Source: an uncultured Parvularculaceae bacterium (GTDB lineage Bacteria; Pseudomonadota; Alphaproteobacteria; Caulobacterales; Parvularculaceae). Taken from it: 64,000 nt of DNA. The stretch spans positions 22,851 to 86,850 of the forward strand of contig CAMYLZ010000003.1 of assembly GCA_947259375.1 (NCBI GenBank). The letters run 5' to 3'. Made by a program: the position numbers and the translations under genes. Positions 16,294 through 25,586 of the stretch are shown here, piece after piece; position 1 is the stretch's first letter; every line of letters starts with the position of its first letter. Under the pieces are notes generated by a model. It did not search any database. It saw only the letters and a list, made by a program, of their open reading frames with translations, and was not told the origin of the DNA.

Positions 16294-18378
16294 ATGACTG
16301 TTCCTGGATGGCCGGACGAACGCTCGCCATTTCATGAAGGTGAGGTCGCGTTTCAGAAAAAGCTTGGCGTTCACGAGCGGATTGAACGCCAGGGACGAAA
16401 GGTCATCCGGGATTTCATGCCCGAGCAACATCGAGCGTTTTACGAAAAACTCCCCTTGTTCATTTTGGGCGCCGTCGACAAGGCGGGTCAGCCATGGGCG
16501 ACGATCCTTGCCGGCAATCCAGGCTTCATGTCGGCGCCGGATGCGCGCAGTTTGCATATAAATGCGCGCCTTGCTGCCGGCGATCCGGCGCTTGGCGGCG
16601 TCACGCCGGGCGCGCTGGTCGGCGGGCTGGGCCTGGAGTTTGAAACGCGCCGGCGCAACCGAATGAATGGCCGTATTCGGAGGATGGACGAGCAACACAT
16701 CGAAATCGCGGTCGATCAGGCCTTCGGCAATTGCCCGCAATATATCTTTACCCGCCGCTTTAGAGAAACGCGGACGACGGCGCCCGGCGCGCCGCGCCCC
16801 TTGCGGACGCTTGACGACAGGGCGCGGAAAATCATCGCCGCCGCGAATACCTTGTTCATTGCGACGGCCGCGCCGGCGGGCGAGGATGCGCAAGTGCAAG
16901 GCGCCGATGTTTCCCATCGCGGGGGCAAATCTGGCTTTGTCCGGGTGGGCGACGATGGTGAATTGCTGATCCCTGATTTCGTCGGCAATTTCCATTTCAA
17001 CACGATTGGCAATCTGTTGCTGAACCCGAAAGCCGGGATCGTTTTTCCCGATTTCGCGACCGGCGATCTGCTGACGCTTACCGGCCGGGCGGAAGTGGTC
17101 GACGACGATCCGCATATCGCGGCCTTTCGCGGCGCCGAGCGCTTGGTGAAATTCACGATCGAACATGGGGTTTACTTGCCTGGCGGCCTGCCGATCGCCT
17201 GGGAGGGCGGCGAAGCGTCGCCGAATTCCACAGTAACCGGCAGTTGGGAGGAGGCGGACGCCACACTCGCCGCCGAGTCGGCGCGAAACAAACGCCGCCC
17301 CTTCCGAATCGCGCGCATCGAGGATGAAAGCGCGGTGATCCGCTCCTTTTATCTTGAGCCTGCCGATAATGGCGCGCTGGTGCAATTCAAGGCGGGGCAA
17401 TATTTACCAATCTGTGTGCAGACTAAAGAATGCGGCCCGCCTTTGACGCGCACCTACACATTGTCGATGGCGCCGGCTGATAATGCTTATCGCATCAGCG
17501 TGAAGCGCGAGCGCGCGCGCCAGACGGGCCACGACGACGGCGTCGTCTCGACTTTCCTGCACGAGAATTGCGCGGTCGGCGACATCGTCATGGCGCATTC
17601 GCCGCGCGGCGTCTTTACGATTGATGCGTCGGCGACGCGGCCCGCGGTGCTGATCTCGGCGGGTGTTGGCGTCACGCCGATGGTCGCGATGTTCAAGCAC
17701 CTCGCGGCGGAGGGCCTGCGCACCCGGCGGACGCGGCCAGCCTGGTTTGTTCATGCGGCGCGCAGTTCCGCCGAACGGGCGTTCTTTGGCGAAGTGATGG
17801 AGATTGCCAACCAGTCAGACGCGCTGAATGCGTTCTGGCTTCTTGAAACTGTCGGTGAGGGCGATATTCCCGGCGAGAATTTCAATGCCGAAGGGTTCGT
17901 CAATGTCGATCGCTTGAAAGCCCTGCTGCCGTTTGACGACTATGATTTTTATTTATGCGGCCCGCCGGCTTTCATGCAGTCGCTTTATGACGGGCTGCGC
18001 GGCCTTGATGTTTCAGACAAGCGCATCTTTGCGGAGACCTTTGGTCCGGCCTCCCTAAAGCGCCGCCCGGATGGACCGGATGCGGAGGAATTCGCCCCGG
18101 AGCCGGCGGCTGAAAAAGCCAGCGTTCGGTTCGAAGCGTCAGGCGTCAGCGCCGAATGGTCGCGCGATGACGGCGCGCTGCTCGATTTCGCCGAAGCCCA
18201 GGGCCTTGCGCCGCCATTCGGATGCCGCTCCGGCGCCTGCGGCTCCTGTGCGGCGCGCATCGTCAAAGGCGCGGTCGCATATCTGAACAAGCCGGCGACG
18301 CCGCCGGGTGAGGGCGAGGCGCTCACCTGTTGCGCCGTACCGGCGAAAGGCGTCGATGAACTGGTGCTGGAAATCTGA
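16294..18378 (+). CDS. Fusion of PNPOx-like split barrel, ferredoxin-reductase module and [2Fe-2S] ferredoxin
   Basis: A 694-residue multidomain redox protein. Residues 1-310 form a pyridoxamine-phosphate-oxidase-like split-barrel region, probably two barrels (FILGAVDKAGQPWATILAG; then LFIATAAP to GIVFPDFATGDLLTLTG). Residues 333-440 are an FAD-binding reductase barrel with RTYTLS. The NAD-binding part (to about 590) shows ISAGVGVTPMVAMF and YLCGPPAFMQ. The C-terminal plant-type ferredoxin has Cys 644, 649, 652 and 679 or 680. Electrons would flow NAD(P)H-FAD-[2Fe-2S] to a cofactor or substrate in the split barrel. Similar fusions are annotated only generically; the reaction is unknown. GGAAGGG precedes ATG 16294. 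Confidence 0.9.
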   Translation: MTVPGWPDERSPFHEGEVAFQKKLGVHERIERQGRKVIRDFMPEQHRAFYEKLPLFILGAVDKAGQPWATILAGNPGFMSAPDARSLHINARLAAGDPALGGVTPGALVGGLGLEFETRRRNRMNGRIRRMDEQHIEIAVDQAFGNCPQYIFTRRFRETRTTAPGAPRPLRTLDDRARKIIAAANTLFIATAAPAGEDAQVQGADVSHRGGKSGFVRVGDDGELLIPDFVGNFHFNTIGNLLLNPKAGIVFPDFATGDLLTLTGRAEVVDDDPHIAAFRGAERLVKFTIEHGVYLPGGLPIAWEGGEASPNSTVTGSWEEADATLAAESARNKRRPFRIARIEDESAVIRSFYLEPADNGALVQFKAGQYLPICVQTKECGPPLTRTYTLSMAPADNAYRISVKRERARQTGHDDGVVSTFLHENCAVGDIVMAHSPRGVFTIDASATRPAVLISAGVGVTPMVAMFKHLAAEGLRTRRTRPAWFVHAARSSAERAFFGEVMEIANQSDALNAFWLLETVGEGDIPGENFNAEGFVNVDRLKALLPFDDYDFYLCGPPAFMQSLYDGLRGLDVSDKRIFAETFGPASLKRRPDGPDAEEFAPEPAAEKASVRFEASGVSAEWSRDDGALLDFAEAQGLAPPFGCRSGACGSCAARIVKGAVAYLNKPATPPGEGEALTCCAVPAKGVDELVLEI

Positions 18379-18444
18379 AGGGCCTCATGGCGAGGGCTAT
18401 CGGCGATGCTGCCAAAGCGCGGGCTAGCGCGGTCAAATGGTATT

Positions 18445-19140
18445 TTAGTTCTGTTCGCCTAGCTTGCGCCGTTCGTTTTCACGAGCGAACAATGCCCGTA
18501 TAGTTTCGCCGTCGGACAGCTCTTCGTTCAGTGTTTCCGGATCCCATTGGTGGCGCGCTGTTTCGAAAAAGTCACCGCCATAAATGTGAATCCCGCCTGC
18601 GAACCGAAGAAGCGGGTTTGTAACTGAATGGATGGCGTTTGCCGGCAATTCGGCGACATCGCCTTCAAACAAGCAATTGGCGCCGAAGGCTTCGATTGTA
18701 TCCTCTCGGCGTCGCCAGAAAATATTGTCTTCGCGACCCGTATAGATGCCGATCAACGCCCACATCATGTGGTCGTGTGGCAACAAATTCATCTGTGGCG
18801 TCCAATGGGCGGCGAAAATGGTAAGCGTCGGAGACGCCAACCGGACGTCGAGCCCGGCCTGTTTCGGCTCCCCAAGACCCGATAGCACGGCGCGATGATC
18901 GCGAATGGCGCGCGTCAACACCTCCCGCACCGCGGAGACGCCGTCCGCCTCATGATGCGCGGCGATACAATCCTCAACGAAGCGCTCTCGATCAAAAGCC
19001 ATTCTTTGCTTTCCGTTGCGTGCGGTATTGGTCTTTTCAGGCGGCGGCGCGGCTCTCGAAGGCAGCGGCGCCATCAGCGCGACGCCGCCCGCTAAAACCT
19101 TGCGACGAGACAGTATAGGCGGTTCCGGCCGAAGAATCAT
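18445..19140 (-). CDS. Cupin-like (cysteine-dioxygenase-fold) protein with possible Tat leader
   Basis: The core AHWTPQMNLLPHDHMMWALI and the later ELPANAIHSVTNPL look like metal-binding strands of a double-stranded beta-helix protein related to cysteine dioxygenases and COG5553-type predicted metalloenzymes. The start is uncertain. ATG 19140 gives 231 residues with SRRKVLAGGVALMAPLPSRA, a plausible twin-arginine leader. ATG 19002, with GGAAAG upstream, gives a 185-residue cytosolic form close to the usual size of the family. An in-frame start at 19206 is also open. It is divergent from an HxlR regulator, its probable controller. Substrate unknown. Confidence 0.7.
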   Translation of the reverse strand: MILRPEPPILSRRKVLAGGVALMAPLPSRAAPPPEKTNTARNGKQRMAFDRERFVEDCIAAHHEADGVSAVREVLTRAIRDHRAVLSGLGEPKQAGLDVRLASPTLTIFAAHWTPQMNLLPHDHMMWALIGIYTGREDNIFWRRREDTIEAFGANCLFEGDVAELPANAIHSVTNPLLRFAGGIHIYGGDFFETARHQWDPETLNEELSDGETIRALFARENERRKLGEQN

Positions 19141-19272
19141 GGGATCGAACGCTTTGTGTTGCTGTCCTGGCTCATAATAGCTTTCGCCGATTGGCATTCC
19201 AGTCAATAATCTGGACCGGTGATTTACTCTGGGACCACCCTTAATTGTCGGATTTGCAGATTGAGGCGCTCA

Positions 19273-19956
19273 ATGACATCGGAGTTCGGACAATTTTGTC
19301 CAATAGCGCTGGCTTCAGAAGTGTTGGCGCAAAAGTGGATGTTTCTGATCATCCGAGAGCTGAATGCAGGCAGCACCCGGTTCAATGAGATTCGGCGCGG
19401 CGTGCCGCGGATCTCCGCGACGCTGCTAAAGCAGAGGCTCGATCAATTAGAACAGGTTGGCGTAATCATCCGTAGGCGTAATGAGAAAGGGAGTTCTGAA
19501 GAATATTTGTTGACCGAGGCTGGGCGTGAGTTGAAAGCAGTGCTTGGCAGCGTAGGGGAATGGGGTCAACGATGGGCGCGTGCTATCGAAAAGGATGACC
19601 TTGACCCAGGGTGGCTGGTTTGGGCCATGCATCGAAGAATTGATGTCACAGCCATGCCTTTGGGAAGAACGGTTTTGGAGTTCGAGTTCTTTGATGCGCC
19701 CAAAGATCAGCGGTTATTCTGGTTCTTGTGCGCCAATGATAGTGTTGACGTGTGCATCAAGTCGCCTGGATTTGACACCGATCTGAAAGTTATCACAAGC
19801 GTGCAAGTCTTCGCAGAGGTATGGAGAGGATTGCGCCCTCTTCGCCAGGAAATCAAAAGCGGCGGAATTCGTCTGGAAGGAAGCCTAGCATTGCAACGCG
19901 CATTTCCTGGGTGGCTTCTTTTAAGCGTTTTTGCGAAGACCAGGCGCCAGGTCTGA
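19273..19956 (+). CDS. HxlR-family winged-helix transcriptional regulator with C-terminal extension
   Basis: A 227-residue protein. The first 110 residues carry the HxlR signature: CPIALASEVLAQKWMFLIIR with a conserved Cys, then FNEIRRGVPRISATLLKQRL as the recognition helix region, then the wing RRRNEKGSSEEYLLTEAGRE. The remaining 115 residues may be an SCP2/sterol-carrier-like ligand domain, as in other long HxlR proteins; this is a weak inference. ATG 19273 follows GAGG at a suitable distance; the in-frame codon at 19219 lies in the divergent promoter. Base composition is visibly lower in GC than its neighbours, hinting at transfer. Divergent from the cupin-like gene. Confidence 0.85.
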   Translation: MTSEFGQFCPIALASEVLAQKWMFLIIRELNAGSTRFNEIRRGVPRISATLLKQRLDQLEQVGVIIRRRNEKGSSEEYLLTEAGRELKAVLGSVGEWGQRWARAIEKDDLDPGWLVWAMHRRIDVTAMPLGRTVLEFEFFDAPKDQRLFWFLCANDSVDVCIKSPGFDTDLKVITSVQVFAEVWRGLRPLRQEIKSGGIRLEGSLALQRAFPGWLLLSVFAKTRRQV

Positions 19957-20018
19957 ATCTTTTCCACTATTCGCCCCATCGAAGGCGCGCGAGACGCAAT
20001 GTACCATGAGAGATTTAT

Positions 20019-20094
<76 letters not shown>

Positions 20095-20123
20095 TTTTTT
20101 GGCGAAAACGCCATGGGATCGGC

Positions 20124-20153
20124 GTCATACGGCTTTGCTCACCCGCCTGTCAA
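20124..20153 (-). promoter_or_regulatory. Sigma-70-type promoter of tRNA-Ala
   Basis: On the reverse strand a perfect -35 TTGACA (20148-20153) is separated by 18 bp from a -10-like TATGAC (20124-20129). Transcription would start near 20117, giving a leader of about 23 nt before the tRNA. This is the clearest housekeeping promoter I find in the window. Confidence 0.65.
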
Positions 20154-20282
20154 TCTGGGAGTTGGCGCCGGTATCCGGTCCGCCGTGACGACTACTCATC
20201 CGGCGGATTAACCGCTAATCTGAAAGGGATTTGCAGGCGGCGGGCGCATGCGGCGCCGCGCGGTTTCAGGGGGAGGGACGAT

Positions 20283-20684
20283 ATGTGGATGGCCGGACTG
20301 GTTTTCCTGGCGGCGGGCGCGCGCGCCGCGATTCCCGTCGAGGCATGGCGCTGCACGAATGATGTCGAGGTCTGGTGCTCCGATGAGGGCTGTGCGGCCA
20401 AACCCGAAGCCGAGACGACGCCGATGGCGGTCAGCGCGCACCGCAATGGCGCATTTTCGGTCTGCGCATATACGGGCTGTTGGGAAGGCAAGGCCCGCAT
20501 CGCCGACATTGCCGGGCGGATCGTCTGGGCGGCGGACGATGTTGCGTTTTCAACCCGGCCGGACGGCTTGCGGGCGGGTGTTTCGCTGATGATCATCGAG
20601 GCGGACGGCGTCGGCTTTGTGCGGGTCGGCGCGATCGCCAGCCCGCTGCGCTGCTTGCGTTGGCCCGCGCCGGAACAGCCTTGA
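20283..20684 (+). CDS. Hypothetical secreted Cys-containing protein
   Basis: A 133-residue protein with a short N-terminal hydrophobic leader (MWMAGLVFLAAGARA), so probably exported. After cleavage it has five or six Cys (WRCTNDVEVWCSDEGC, CAYTGCWEG, LRCLRW), which could form disulfides in the periplasm. I recognise no domain. GGGGGAGGG lies just upstream of ATG 20283, a strong ribosome-binding site that supports a real gene. It is followed by YggT on the same strand but separated by about 80 bp. Confidence 0.65.
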   Translation: MWMAGLVFLAAGARAAIPVEAWRCTNDVEVWCSDEGCAAKPEAETTPMAVSAHRNGAFSVCAYTGCWEGKARIADIAGRIVWAADDVAFSTRPDGLRAGVSLMIIEADGVGFVRVGAIASPLRCLRWPAPEQP

Positions 20685-20766
20685 AAAAGGGAAGGGTGGC
20701 GGCTTGCTTGCATGGGGCGGCGACTGCCCTTAAGTGCTGACCGTCAAGCCCGAGGAGCCTGCCTTT

Positions 20767-21066
20767 ATGATCCCCATGCCGTTTTTCTCGCTGATCGACG
20801 CAATTTTGCAGCTCTATACGCTGGTCGTTTTCGTCATGGTCGTCATGTCGTGGCTTGTCGGTTTTAACGTCATCAATCGCCATAATCAGTTCGTCGACAT
20901 GGTCTGGCGCACGCTGATCGCATTGACCGAACCGGTGCTGCGGCCCATTCGCCGCATGCTGCCGTCGCTTGGCGGGCTCGACATCTCGCCGCTGGTGCTG
21001 CTGCTGGCGATTTTCTTCCTGCGTGAAATGAACTGGTGGATTGCGGCGCGCATCGCTATCCAATGA
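20767..21066 (+). CDS. YggT family membrane protein
   Basis: A 99-residue integral membrane protein with two hydrophobic segments (residues 6-30 and about 73-92) separated by the conserved YggT loop NRHNQFVDMVWRTLIALTEP and LRPIRRMLPSLGGLDISPLV. The family occurs in nearly all proteobacteria, and roles in division-site or osmotic functions have been suggested. ATG 20767 is preceded by GAGGAG; a GTG at 20734 is in frame but less likely. Followed by DUF167 and folD, the usual order in alphaproteobacteria. Confidence 0.9.
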   Translation: MIPMPFFSLIDAILQLYTLVVFVMVVMSWLVGFNVINRHNQFVDMVWRTLIALTEPVLRPIRRMLPSLGGLDISPLVLLLAIFFLREMNWWIAARIAIQ

Positions 21067-21074
21067 TGCGATAG

Positions 21075-21404
21075 GTGAGCGCACCGTCGGGCATTTTCTG
21101 GTCGCAGCATGAAAACGGCGTAAGGCTTTTGGTGCGTGCAAGCCCGAACGCCAAGCGCAACGAAATTGCAGGGCTTTGGTCCGGCCCGGAGGGCGAGATG
21201 CGCCTTGCGGTCAAGGTCGCCGCGCCGCCGGACAAGGGCAAAGCGAATGCGGCGATCATCAAATTGCTCGCCAAGACGCTGGGCGCGCCGAAATCGGCCT
21301 TCATTATTGCGTCCGGCGAAACATCGCGCTTAAAGACCATCGACATTAACGGTGACGCAAATGACCTCGCGGCTGCGCTTGCCGCGCTTGGCGAGGCGGA
21401 ATGA
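21075..21404 (+). CDS. DUF167/YggU family protein
   Basis: A 109-residue small alpha/beta protein starting with GTG 21075, 8 bp after YggT. The signature part is [18 protein letters not shown], then [20 protein letters not shown] and the glycine-rich [14 protein letters not shown]. The family is widely conserved and solved structures exist, but its molecular role is unknown. Its tight spacing with YggT and closeness to folD suggest one transcript. Confidence 0.9.
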   Translation: MSAPSGIFWSQHENGVRLLVRASPNAKRNEIAGLWSGPEGEMRLAVKVAAPPDKGKANAAIIKLLAKTLGAPKSAFIIASGETSRLKTIDINGDANDLAAALAALGEAE

Positions 21405-21420
21405 TCCTGGACCCTGGCCC

Positions 21421-22296
21421 ATGACGATAATTGACGGAAAAGCACACGCCGCGCAGTTGCGCGAGAAAATCGCCGGCGCAGTCGCTGGCCTTCGCGCCGA
21501 TCATGGCGTGCAGCCGGCGCTTGCGGTGGTGCTTGTCGGCGATGACCCTGCAAGTCAGGTCTATGTCCGCAATAAAGGCGTTGCGACGGAAAAAGCCGGG
21601 ATGCGGTCGATCGAACATCGCATGCCTGCAAGCGCCAGCGAGAGCGAGGTCGCCGCGCTGGTGCGCAAGCTGAACGACGATCCGGAAGTTGACGGCATTC
21701 TCGTGCAGTTGCCGCTGCCGGCGCATATCTCCTCCGAGAACATCATTGCTGAAATTGATCCGTACAAGGATGTGGACGGTCTTACCGAAGCGAATGCGGG
21801 ACGGCTCTTGCTAGGCAAGGGCGGGCTTGTTCCGTGTACGCCGCAAGGCTCCGTCATGCTGGCGAAATCGGTGCGCGGCGATCTTTCCGGCCTGCATGCG
21901 GTGGTGGTCGGTCGTTCTATATTGGTGGGCAAGCCGCTGGCGATGCTGCTGCTGGCGGAGAACTGTACGGTGACTATGGCGCATTCGCGCACAAATGACC
22001 TCGATGCGATTTGCCGTGAGGCGGATATTTTATGCGCGGCAGTGGGGCGGCCGCGGATGATCAAGGGCGACTGGATCAAGAAAGGCGCGACCGTCATCGA
22101 TGTCGGCATTAACCGGATCGAGGAAGACGGCAAGATGCGCTTGGTCGGTGATGTCGATTTTGACGAAGCGGAGCCGGGCGCCGGGGCTATTACGCCGGTG
22201 CCCGGCGGCGTCGGCCCGATGACCATCGCCTGCCTGTTGCGCAACACGGTGATCGCGGCCGCGCGGCGACGCGGGCTCGGACCCATAGACGTCTGA
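21421..22296 (+). CDS. folD: Bifunctional methylenetetrahydrofolate dehydrogenase / methenyltetrahydrofolate cyclohydrolase
   Basis: A 291-residue cytosolic enzyme interconverting 5,10-methylene-THF and 10-formyl-THF in one-carbon metabolism, feeding purine synthesis (purH lies about 5 kb away). The active-site segment [19 protein letters not shown] holds the Tyr/Lys pair. [16 protein letters not shown], the NADP-binding [14 protein letters not shown] and the C-terminal [13 protein letters not shown] are all FolD signatures. ATG 21421 begins [10 protein letters not shown] as in homologues; the longer open frame from 21352 overlaps DUF167 and is rejected. Confidence 0.97.
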   Translation: MTIIDGKAHAAQLREKIAGAVAGLRADHGVQPALAVVLVGDDPASQVYVRNKGVATEKAGMRSIEHRMPASASESEVAALVRKLNDDPEVDGILVQLPLPAHISSENIIAEIDPYKDVDGLTEANAGRLLLGKGGLVPCTPQGSVMLAKSVRGDLSGLHAVVVGRSILVGKPLAMLLLAENCTVTMAHSRTNDLDAICREADILCAAVGRPRMIKGDWIKKGATVIDVGINRIEEDGKMRLVGDVDFDEAEPGAGAITPVPGGVGPMTIACLLRNTVIAAARRRGLGPIDV

Positions 22297-22356
22297 TTTT
22301 ATTGAAATTGACGGCGGCGAACCCCATCTATCCAGACGAATCGTCTGGAGGTAGGG

Positions 22357-22917
22357 ATGAAATCTGTTCGCAAGACCCGCAATGCGATGCTGGCGGCAGC
22401 CTCAGCGCTGGCCGCCAGTGCGGCGATGCACGGCGCGGCAGCCGGCGATTTCGACGCGGCGGCGTTTCCGGCCGTGATCGAAGCGCCAATGCAGCATCAG
22501 GCGGCGCCGGATGCCGCGAGTGAGGAAAAAGCGCCGGTGAGCGTGAAAAAATGGGCGTTGATCGCTGCCGCGGCCGGATCGCTGGCGGCGCTGGTCAAGT
22601 TGATCGGCGCCCGGCGCGTGGCGCAGGCGGTCTCGCAAGGGGCGGTCCATGCGGCGCGGGCAACCGCCAAAACCGCCACCGGCGCGGCCCGCGCGGTCGG
22701 CAAAGCCGCCCGGTCGCCGCTGCGGCTTTTGGTAGTGCTGTTCGGCCTTTCCGTGTTCGCCCTGACCGGCGTTGGGCTTTACGATATTGAATGGATCGGC
22801 GGCCTGGTGAGCGGCGCGGCGCTCGCTGGCGTATCGCTTCATGGATATTTGAAGGCCCGCGCCATGTTTACGCCAGCAAAAGCAAAGGCGGCGCGCAATG
22901 TGGTTACCGAGAATTAA
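22357..22917 (+). CDS. Hypothetical membrane protein
   Basis: A 186-residue protein of unknown function. The N-terminus looks like a signal peptide (MKSVRKTRNAMLAAASALAA...HGAAAG). A hydrophobic helix lies at about residues 65-85 (KWALIAAAAGSLAALVKLIG). An Ala/Lys/Arg-rich amphipathic stretch follows, then two hydrophobic segments between 125 and 165 (LRLLVVLFGLSVFALTGVGL). TGGAGG lies 7 bp before ATG 22357. It has no partner gene close by; folD ends 60 bp upstream and rpe follows after a terminator. No domain recognised. Confidence 0.65.
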   Translation: MKSVRKTRNAMLAAASALAASAAMHGAAAGDFDAAAFPAVIEAPMQHQAAPDAASEEKAPVSVKKWALIAAAAGSLAALVKLIGARRVAQAVSQGAVHAARATAKTATGAARAVGKAARSPLRLLVVLFGLSVFALTGVGLYDIEWIGGLVSGAALAGVSLHGYLKARAMFTPAKAKAARNVVTEN

Positions 22918-22928
22918 CCAGTAATTAC
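22914..22928 (+). promoter_or_regulatory. CtrA-like box (one mismatch)
   Basis: TTAA at 22914, seven bases, then TTAC at 22925: one mismatch to the CtrA consensus TTAA-N7-TTAA. It overlaps the end of the upstream membrane gene and lies about 270 bp before rpe. A weak candidate on its own, listed because a perfect box and divL occur in the same window. Confidence 0.25.
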
Positions 22929-23073
22929 AGTAGTTTGCAAGATTTGGTGCGAATTTTGACTTATTCTTGCCTCAATTGCCGCGCATATATAACGCCATCG
23001 CGCTGACGCCCCTTGCGGCGCAAAAAACACGAATGATTACCCCTCCGAAGCACACTTTGCACGCACCCCGATA

Positions 23074-23099
23074 AACCCCGCCAGAAAGGCGGGGTTTTT
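23074..23099 (+). terminator. Rho-independent terminator between the membrane protein gene and rpe
   Basis: AACCCCGCC (23074-23082), loop AGAAA, GGCGGGGTT (23088-23096), ending in a TTTTT run at 23095-23099. This is a textbook intrinsic terminator. It ends transcripts from upstream about 95 bp before the rpe start, so rpe needs its own promoter downstream of it, or the hairpin works as an attenuator in the rpe leader. Confidence 0.88.
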
Positions 23100-23194
23100 C
23101 GTTGCCGCTTTTTCACAAATTGCACGCGGGCTGTGGAACGATTTCCCACGCTGCGTTATTGCGCTCAAACGGCGTATCACAGTACCTCAGATCA

Positions 23195-23866
23195 ATGACC
23201 CGAATTCTGATCGCCCCGTCCATTCTATCCGCCGATTTCGCCCGCCTTGGCGAGGAGGTCGCCGCTGTCGCCAAAGCTGGCGCGGATTACATCCATATCG
23301 ACGTCATGGACGGTCATTTTGTGCCGAACCTGACCATCGGGCCGATGGTGGTCAAAGCCATCCGTCCGGCGACGGATTTGCCCTTTGACGTGCATTTGAT
23401 GATCTCGCCAGTTGATCCTTATATCGACGCGTTTGCCGAAGCCGGCGCGAATATCCTGACCGTGCATCCCGAAGCCGGCGCGCATCTTCATCGCACTATC
23501 CAGCGCATCAAGGCGGCGGGCGTCAAAGCCGGCGTGTCGCTTAATCCTGCCTCGCCCATCAGTCTCATTGAGCCGGTGATCGACGATATCGATCTCATCC
23601 TCATCATGTCAGTCAATCCCGGTTTTGGCGGGCAGAAATTCATTGCTTCGCAGCTGAAAAAGATCGAAGCGGCGCGTGCGCTGATCGATCGTTCCGGCCG
23701 GGACATCCGCCTTGAAGTCGATGGCGGCGTCGATCCGCGAACGGCGCCGAAAGCAATCGCCGCCGGCGCCGATATGCTGGTGGCCGGGTCCGCAGTGTTC
23801 CGCGGCGGGCCCGACGCTTACGCGCGCAACATCGCCGCCCTGCGTCCGGGGAGCCGAGATAAGTGA
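23195..23866 (+). CDS. rpe: Ribulose-phosphate 3-epimerase
   Basis: A 223-residue TIM-barrel enzyme interconverting ribulose-5-phosphate and xylulose-5-phosphate in the pentose phosphate pathway. Signatures: [16 protein letters not shown] at the N-terminus, [19 protein letters not shown] with the metal-binding His and catalytic Asp, VHLMI, then [15 protein letters not shown] and the C-terminal [21 protein letters not shown] 23195 gives the standard start [11 protein letters not shown]; an open extension to 23102 overlaps the terminator and is rejected. It overlaps the following heparinase-like gene by 4 bp (GTGA). Confidence 0.97.
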   Translation: MTRILIAPSILSADFARLGEEVAAVAKAGADYIHIDVMDGHFVPNLTIGPMVVKAIRPATDLPFDVHLMISPVDPYIDAFAEAGANILTVHPEAGAHLHRTIQRIKAAGVKAGVSLNPASPISLIEPVIDDIDLILIMSVNPGFGGQKFIASQLKKIEAARALIDRSGRDIRLEVDGGVDPRTAPKAIAAGADMLVAGSAVFRGGPDAYARNIAALRPGSRDK

Positions 23867-25521
23867 ACGCAACGTCGAAATCAGCGCGGCAGACGGCTTC
23901 AGCGAAACGGCCGCGCGACATGCTGGCGCGGATGCGCAAGGCATGGGGCGAAAGTCCGTTCTATCAGGCGCAGATCAAGGGCCCGGCCCCGGACCGGCTT
24001 TTGTACCAACCGGTTGATCCGTATGCGCCGGATCGTGACATTGCCGAGACCCTGGCCAAGGGGCGGATCGCGCTCGGCGACGAGGCGGTGGATTGCGGAG
24101 ACGCGCTCGAAAAGCTGTGGGATCTTGCGGAACCTGACGGCGCATTGTTCGCTTACATTCAGGAATTCTCATGGCTGCGGCATCTGTCCGCGCTGGGCGA
24201 AGACGGCAAGGCGCCGGCGCGGGCGCTGATGGCGGCGTGGCTCGATCGCTATGAACGCTGGTCCGCCGAGGCGTGGGAGCCTTATTATGTTTCCGAACGG
24301 CTGGTGCAGCTTTGCGCGCATCACCCGCTACTCCTCGCTGGCGGCGATGCTTTATGGCGCAGCCGGGTGCTCGCCTGCATGGCGCGCCAGACGCGCCACC
24401 TTGCGCGCACCACCCACCGGGCCGCCTCCGGTTTCGACCGGCTGATGACGGCGCTTGGCCTTGGCGTTGCAGGATACAGCCTGCCAGGATGCGAAGGGCC
24501 CGCCGAACGCGGGCTCGAAATGGCGCGGCGTGAAATGCGCATCCAGCTGCGCCCCGATGGCGGACATGTGAGCCGCAATCCCTCGCGGCAATTGAAACTG
24601 GCCCTGCGGCTGCAAACTCTCGCCAAGGCGATTGAGGCGCGCGGCTATCCGGCGCCTGGTTTCCTGCGGCACATGGTGCATCGCGCGAGCGTCATGGCAG
24701 CGTTCTTTCGCTGTGGCGATGGCGGTCTCGCGGTGTTCAATGGCGGTTATGAAGATGACGCCAAAGCGATCATCGCGGTGCAGACCGGCGCGGGGCCGGA
24801 TCATGCGCCGCCGGATTTCGCGCGCCATTCCGGCTATCACAAGCTCGCCGCCGCACGGGCTTTGCTGATCGTTGACACCGCAAGCGATGCAGGCGGGGCG
24901 GGGCCTTATAAAAGCGCCGGTTCGATCCATTTTTCTTCCGGCCGCAGCCGTATCTTTGTCAATTGCGGCAACGGCGCCCATCGCGGCGGGCCCTGGCGCA
25001 AAGCGCTCGAACAACGAAGCGCCCACTCGGTTCTGTCTTTCGAAGAGGTGAAGGGGCGCGTTACGCTCGCTGATATCGCCCACCGGCGCGCCGAAGAGGC
25101 GGCAGGCCAGTTACTGGAATTTGAACGCGAGATTATTACTGACCGGCCTGAAAAAGCCGTTTTTACGCGCCGGCTCTATCTTTCCGCCGGCGGCGCGGAC
25201 CTGCGCGGAGAAGAAGTTCTCACCGGTCTCGAAACCGAAGAGCTGGCGGGCGCTGTGTGGCGGTTCCACCTGCATCCGGGCGTCAAGGCGTCGCTGGCGC
25301 GCGATCGCAAATCGGTCATCCTACTGCTGCCAAACAAGGAAGGCTGGCGGTTCAAATCCAATTGCCCCGAAATCGCGCTGGAGCGCAGCATCTATTGCGG
25401 GGCGCCGGGCGCACCGGCGGCGTCGGAACAGATTGTCATCCATGGCGCACGGTTCGAGTCGGCCGAAGCAGAAACCGGACTGCGCATGAAATGGGCGCTG
25501 AAGCGTCTTGAAGGGGTGTAA
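23863..25521 (+). CDS. Heparinase II/III family protein
   Basis: A 552-residue protein. It has an alpha-helical N-terminal toroid-like half ([42 protein letters not shown]) and a beta-rich C-terminal half carrying the heparinase II/III-like domain ([40 protein letters not shown]). The start is GTG 23863, overlapping the rpe stop. In alphaproteobacteria this gene regularly lies between central-metabolism genes such as rpe and purH, and there is no evident glycosaminoglycan substrate; a role in polysaccharide turnover or periplasmic glycan remodelling is a guess. I see no clear signal peptide. Confidence 0.88.
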   Translation: MNATSKSARQTASAKRPRDMLARMRKAWGESPFYQAQIKGPAPDRLLYQPVDPYAPDRDIAETLAKGRIALGDEAVDCGDALEKLWDLAEPDGALFAYIQEFSWLRHLSALGEDGKAPARALMAAWLDRYERWSAEAWEPYYVSERLVQLCAHHPLLLAGGDALWRSRVLACMARQTRHLARTTHRAASGFDRLMTALGLGVAGYSLPGCEGPAERGLEMARREMRIQLRPDGGHVSRNPSRQLKLALRLQTLAKAIEARGYPAPGFLRHMVHRASVMAAFFRCGDGGLAVFNGGYEDDAKAIIAVQTGAGPDHAPPDFARHSGYHKLAAARALLIVDTASDAGGAGPYKSAGSIHFSSGRSRIFVNCGNGAHRGGPWRKALEQRSAHSVLSFEEVKGRVTLADIAHRRAEEAAGQLLEFEREIITDRPEKAVFTRRLYLSAGGADLRGEEVLTGLETEELAGAVWRFHLHPGVKASLARDRKSVILLLPNKEGWRFKSNCPEIALERSIYCGAPGAPAASEQIVIHGARFESAEAETGLRMKWALKRLEGV

Positions 25522-25586
25522 CCGGCCTATCGCGCCGTTGCGCGTCTTGGGTTAAGCTGCGCGTTTTGTGACTGATTTTTGGGCGG

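Noticed and set aside
16234..17400. 388-residue open frame on the minus strand opposite the oxidoreductase fusion
   Set aside because: Arg-rich shadow of a GC-rich gene, no family motif and no ribosome-binding site; the plus-strand frame has clear domains.
22960..23000. Possible sigma-70 promoter (TTGACT ... TATATAA) in the gap before rpe
   Set aside because: Spacing is 24 bp for the first pair and 13-15 bp for the alternative; neither fits 16-18 bp.
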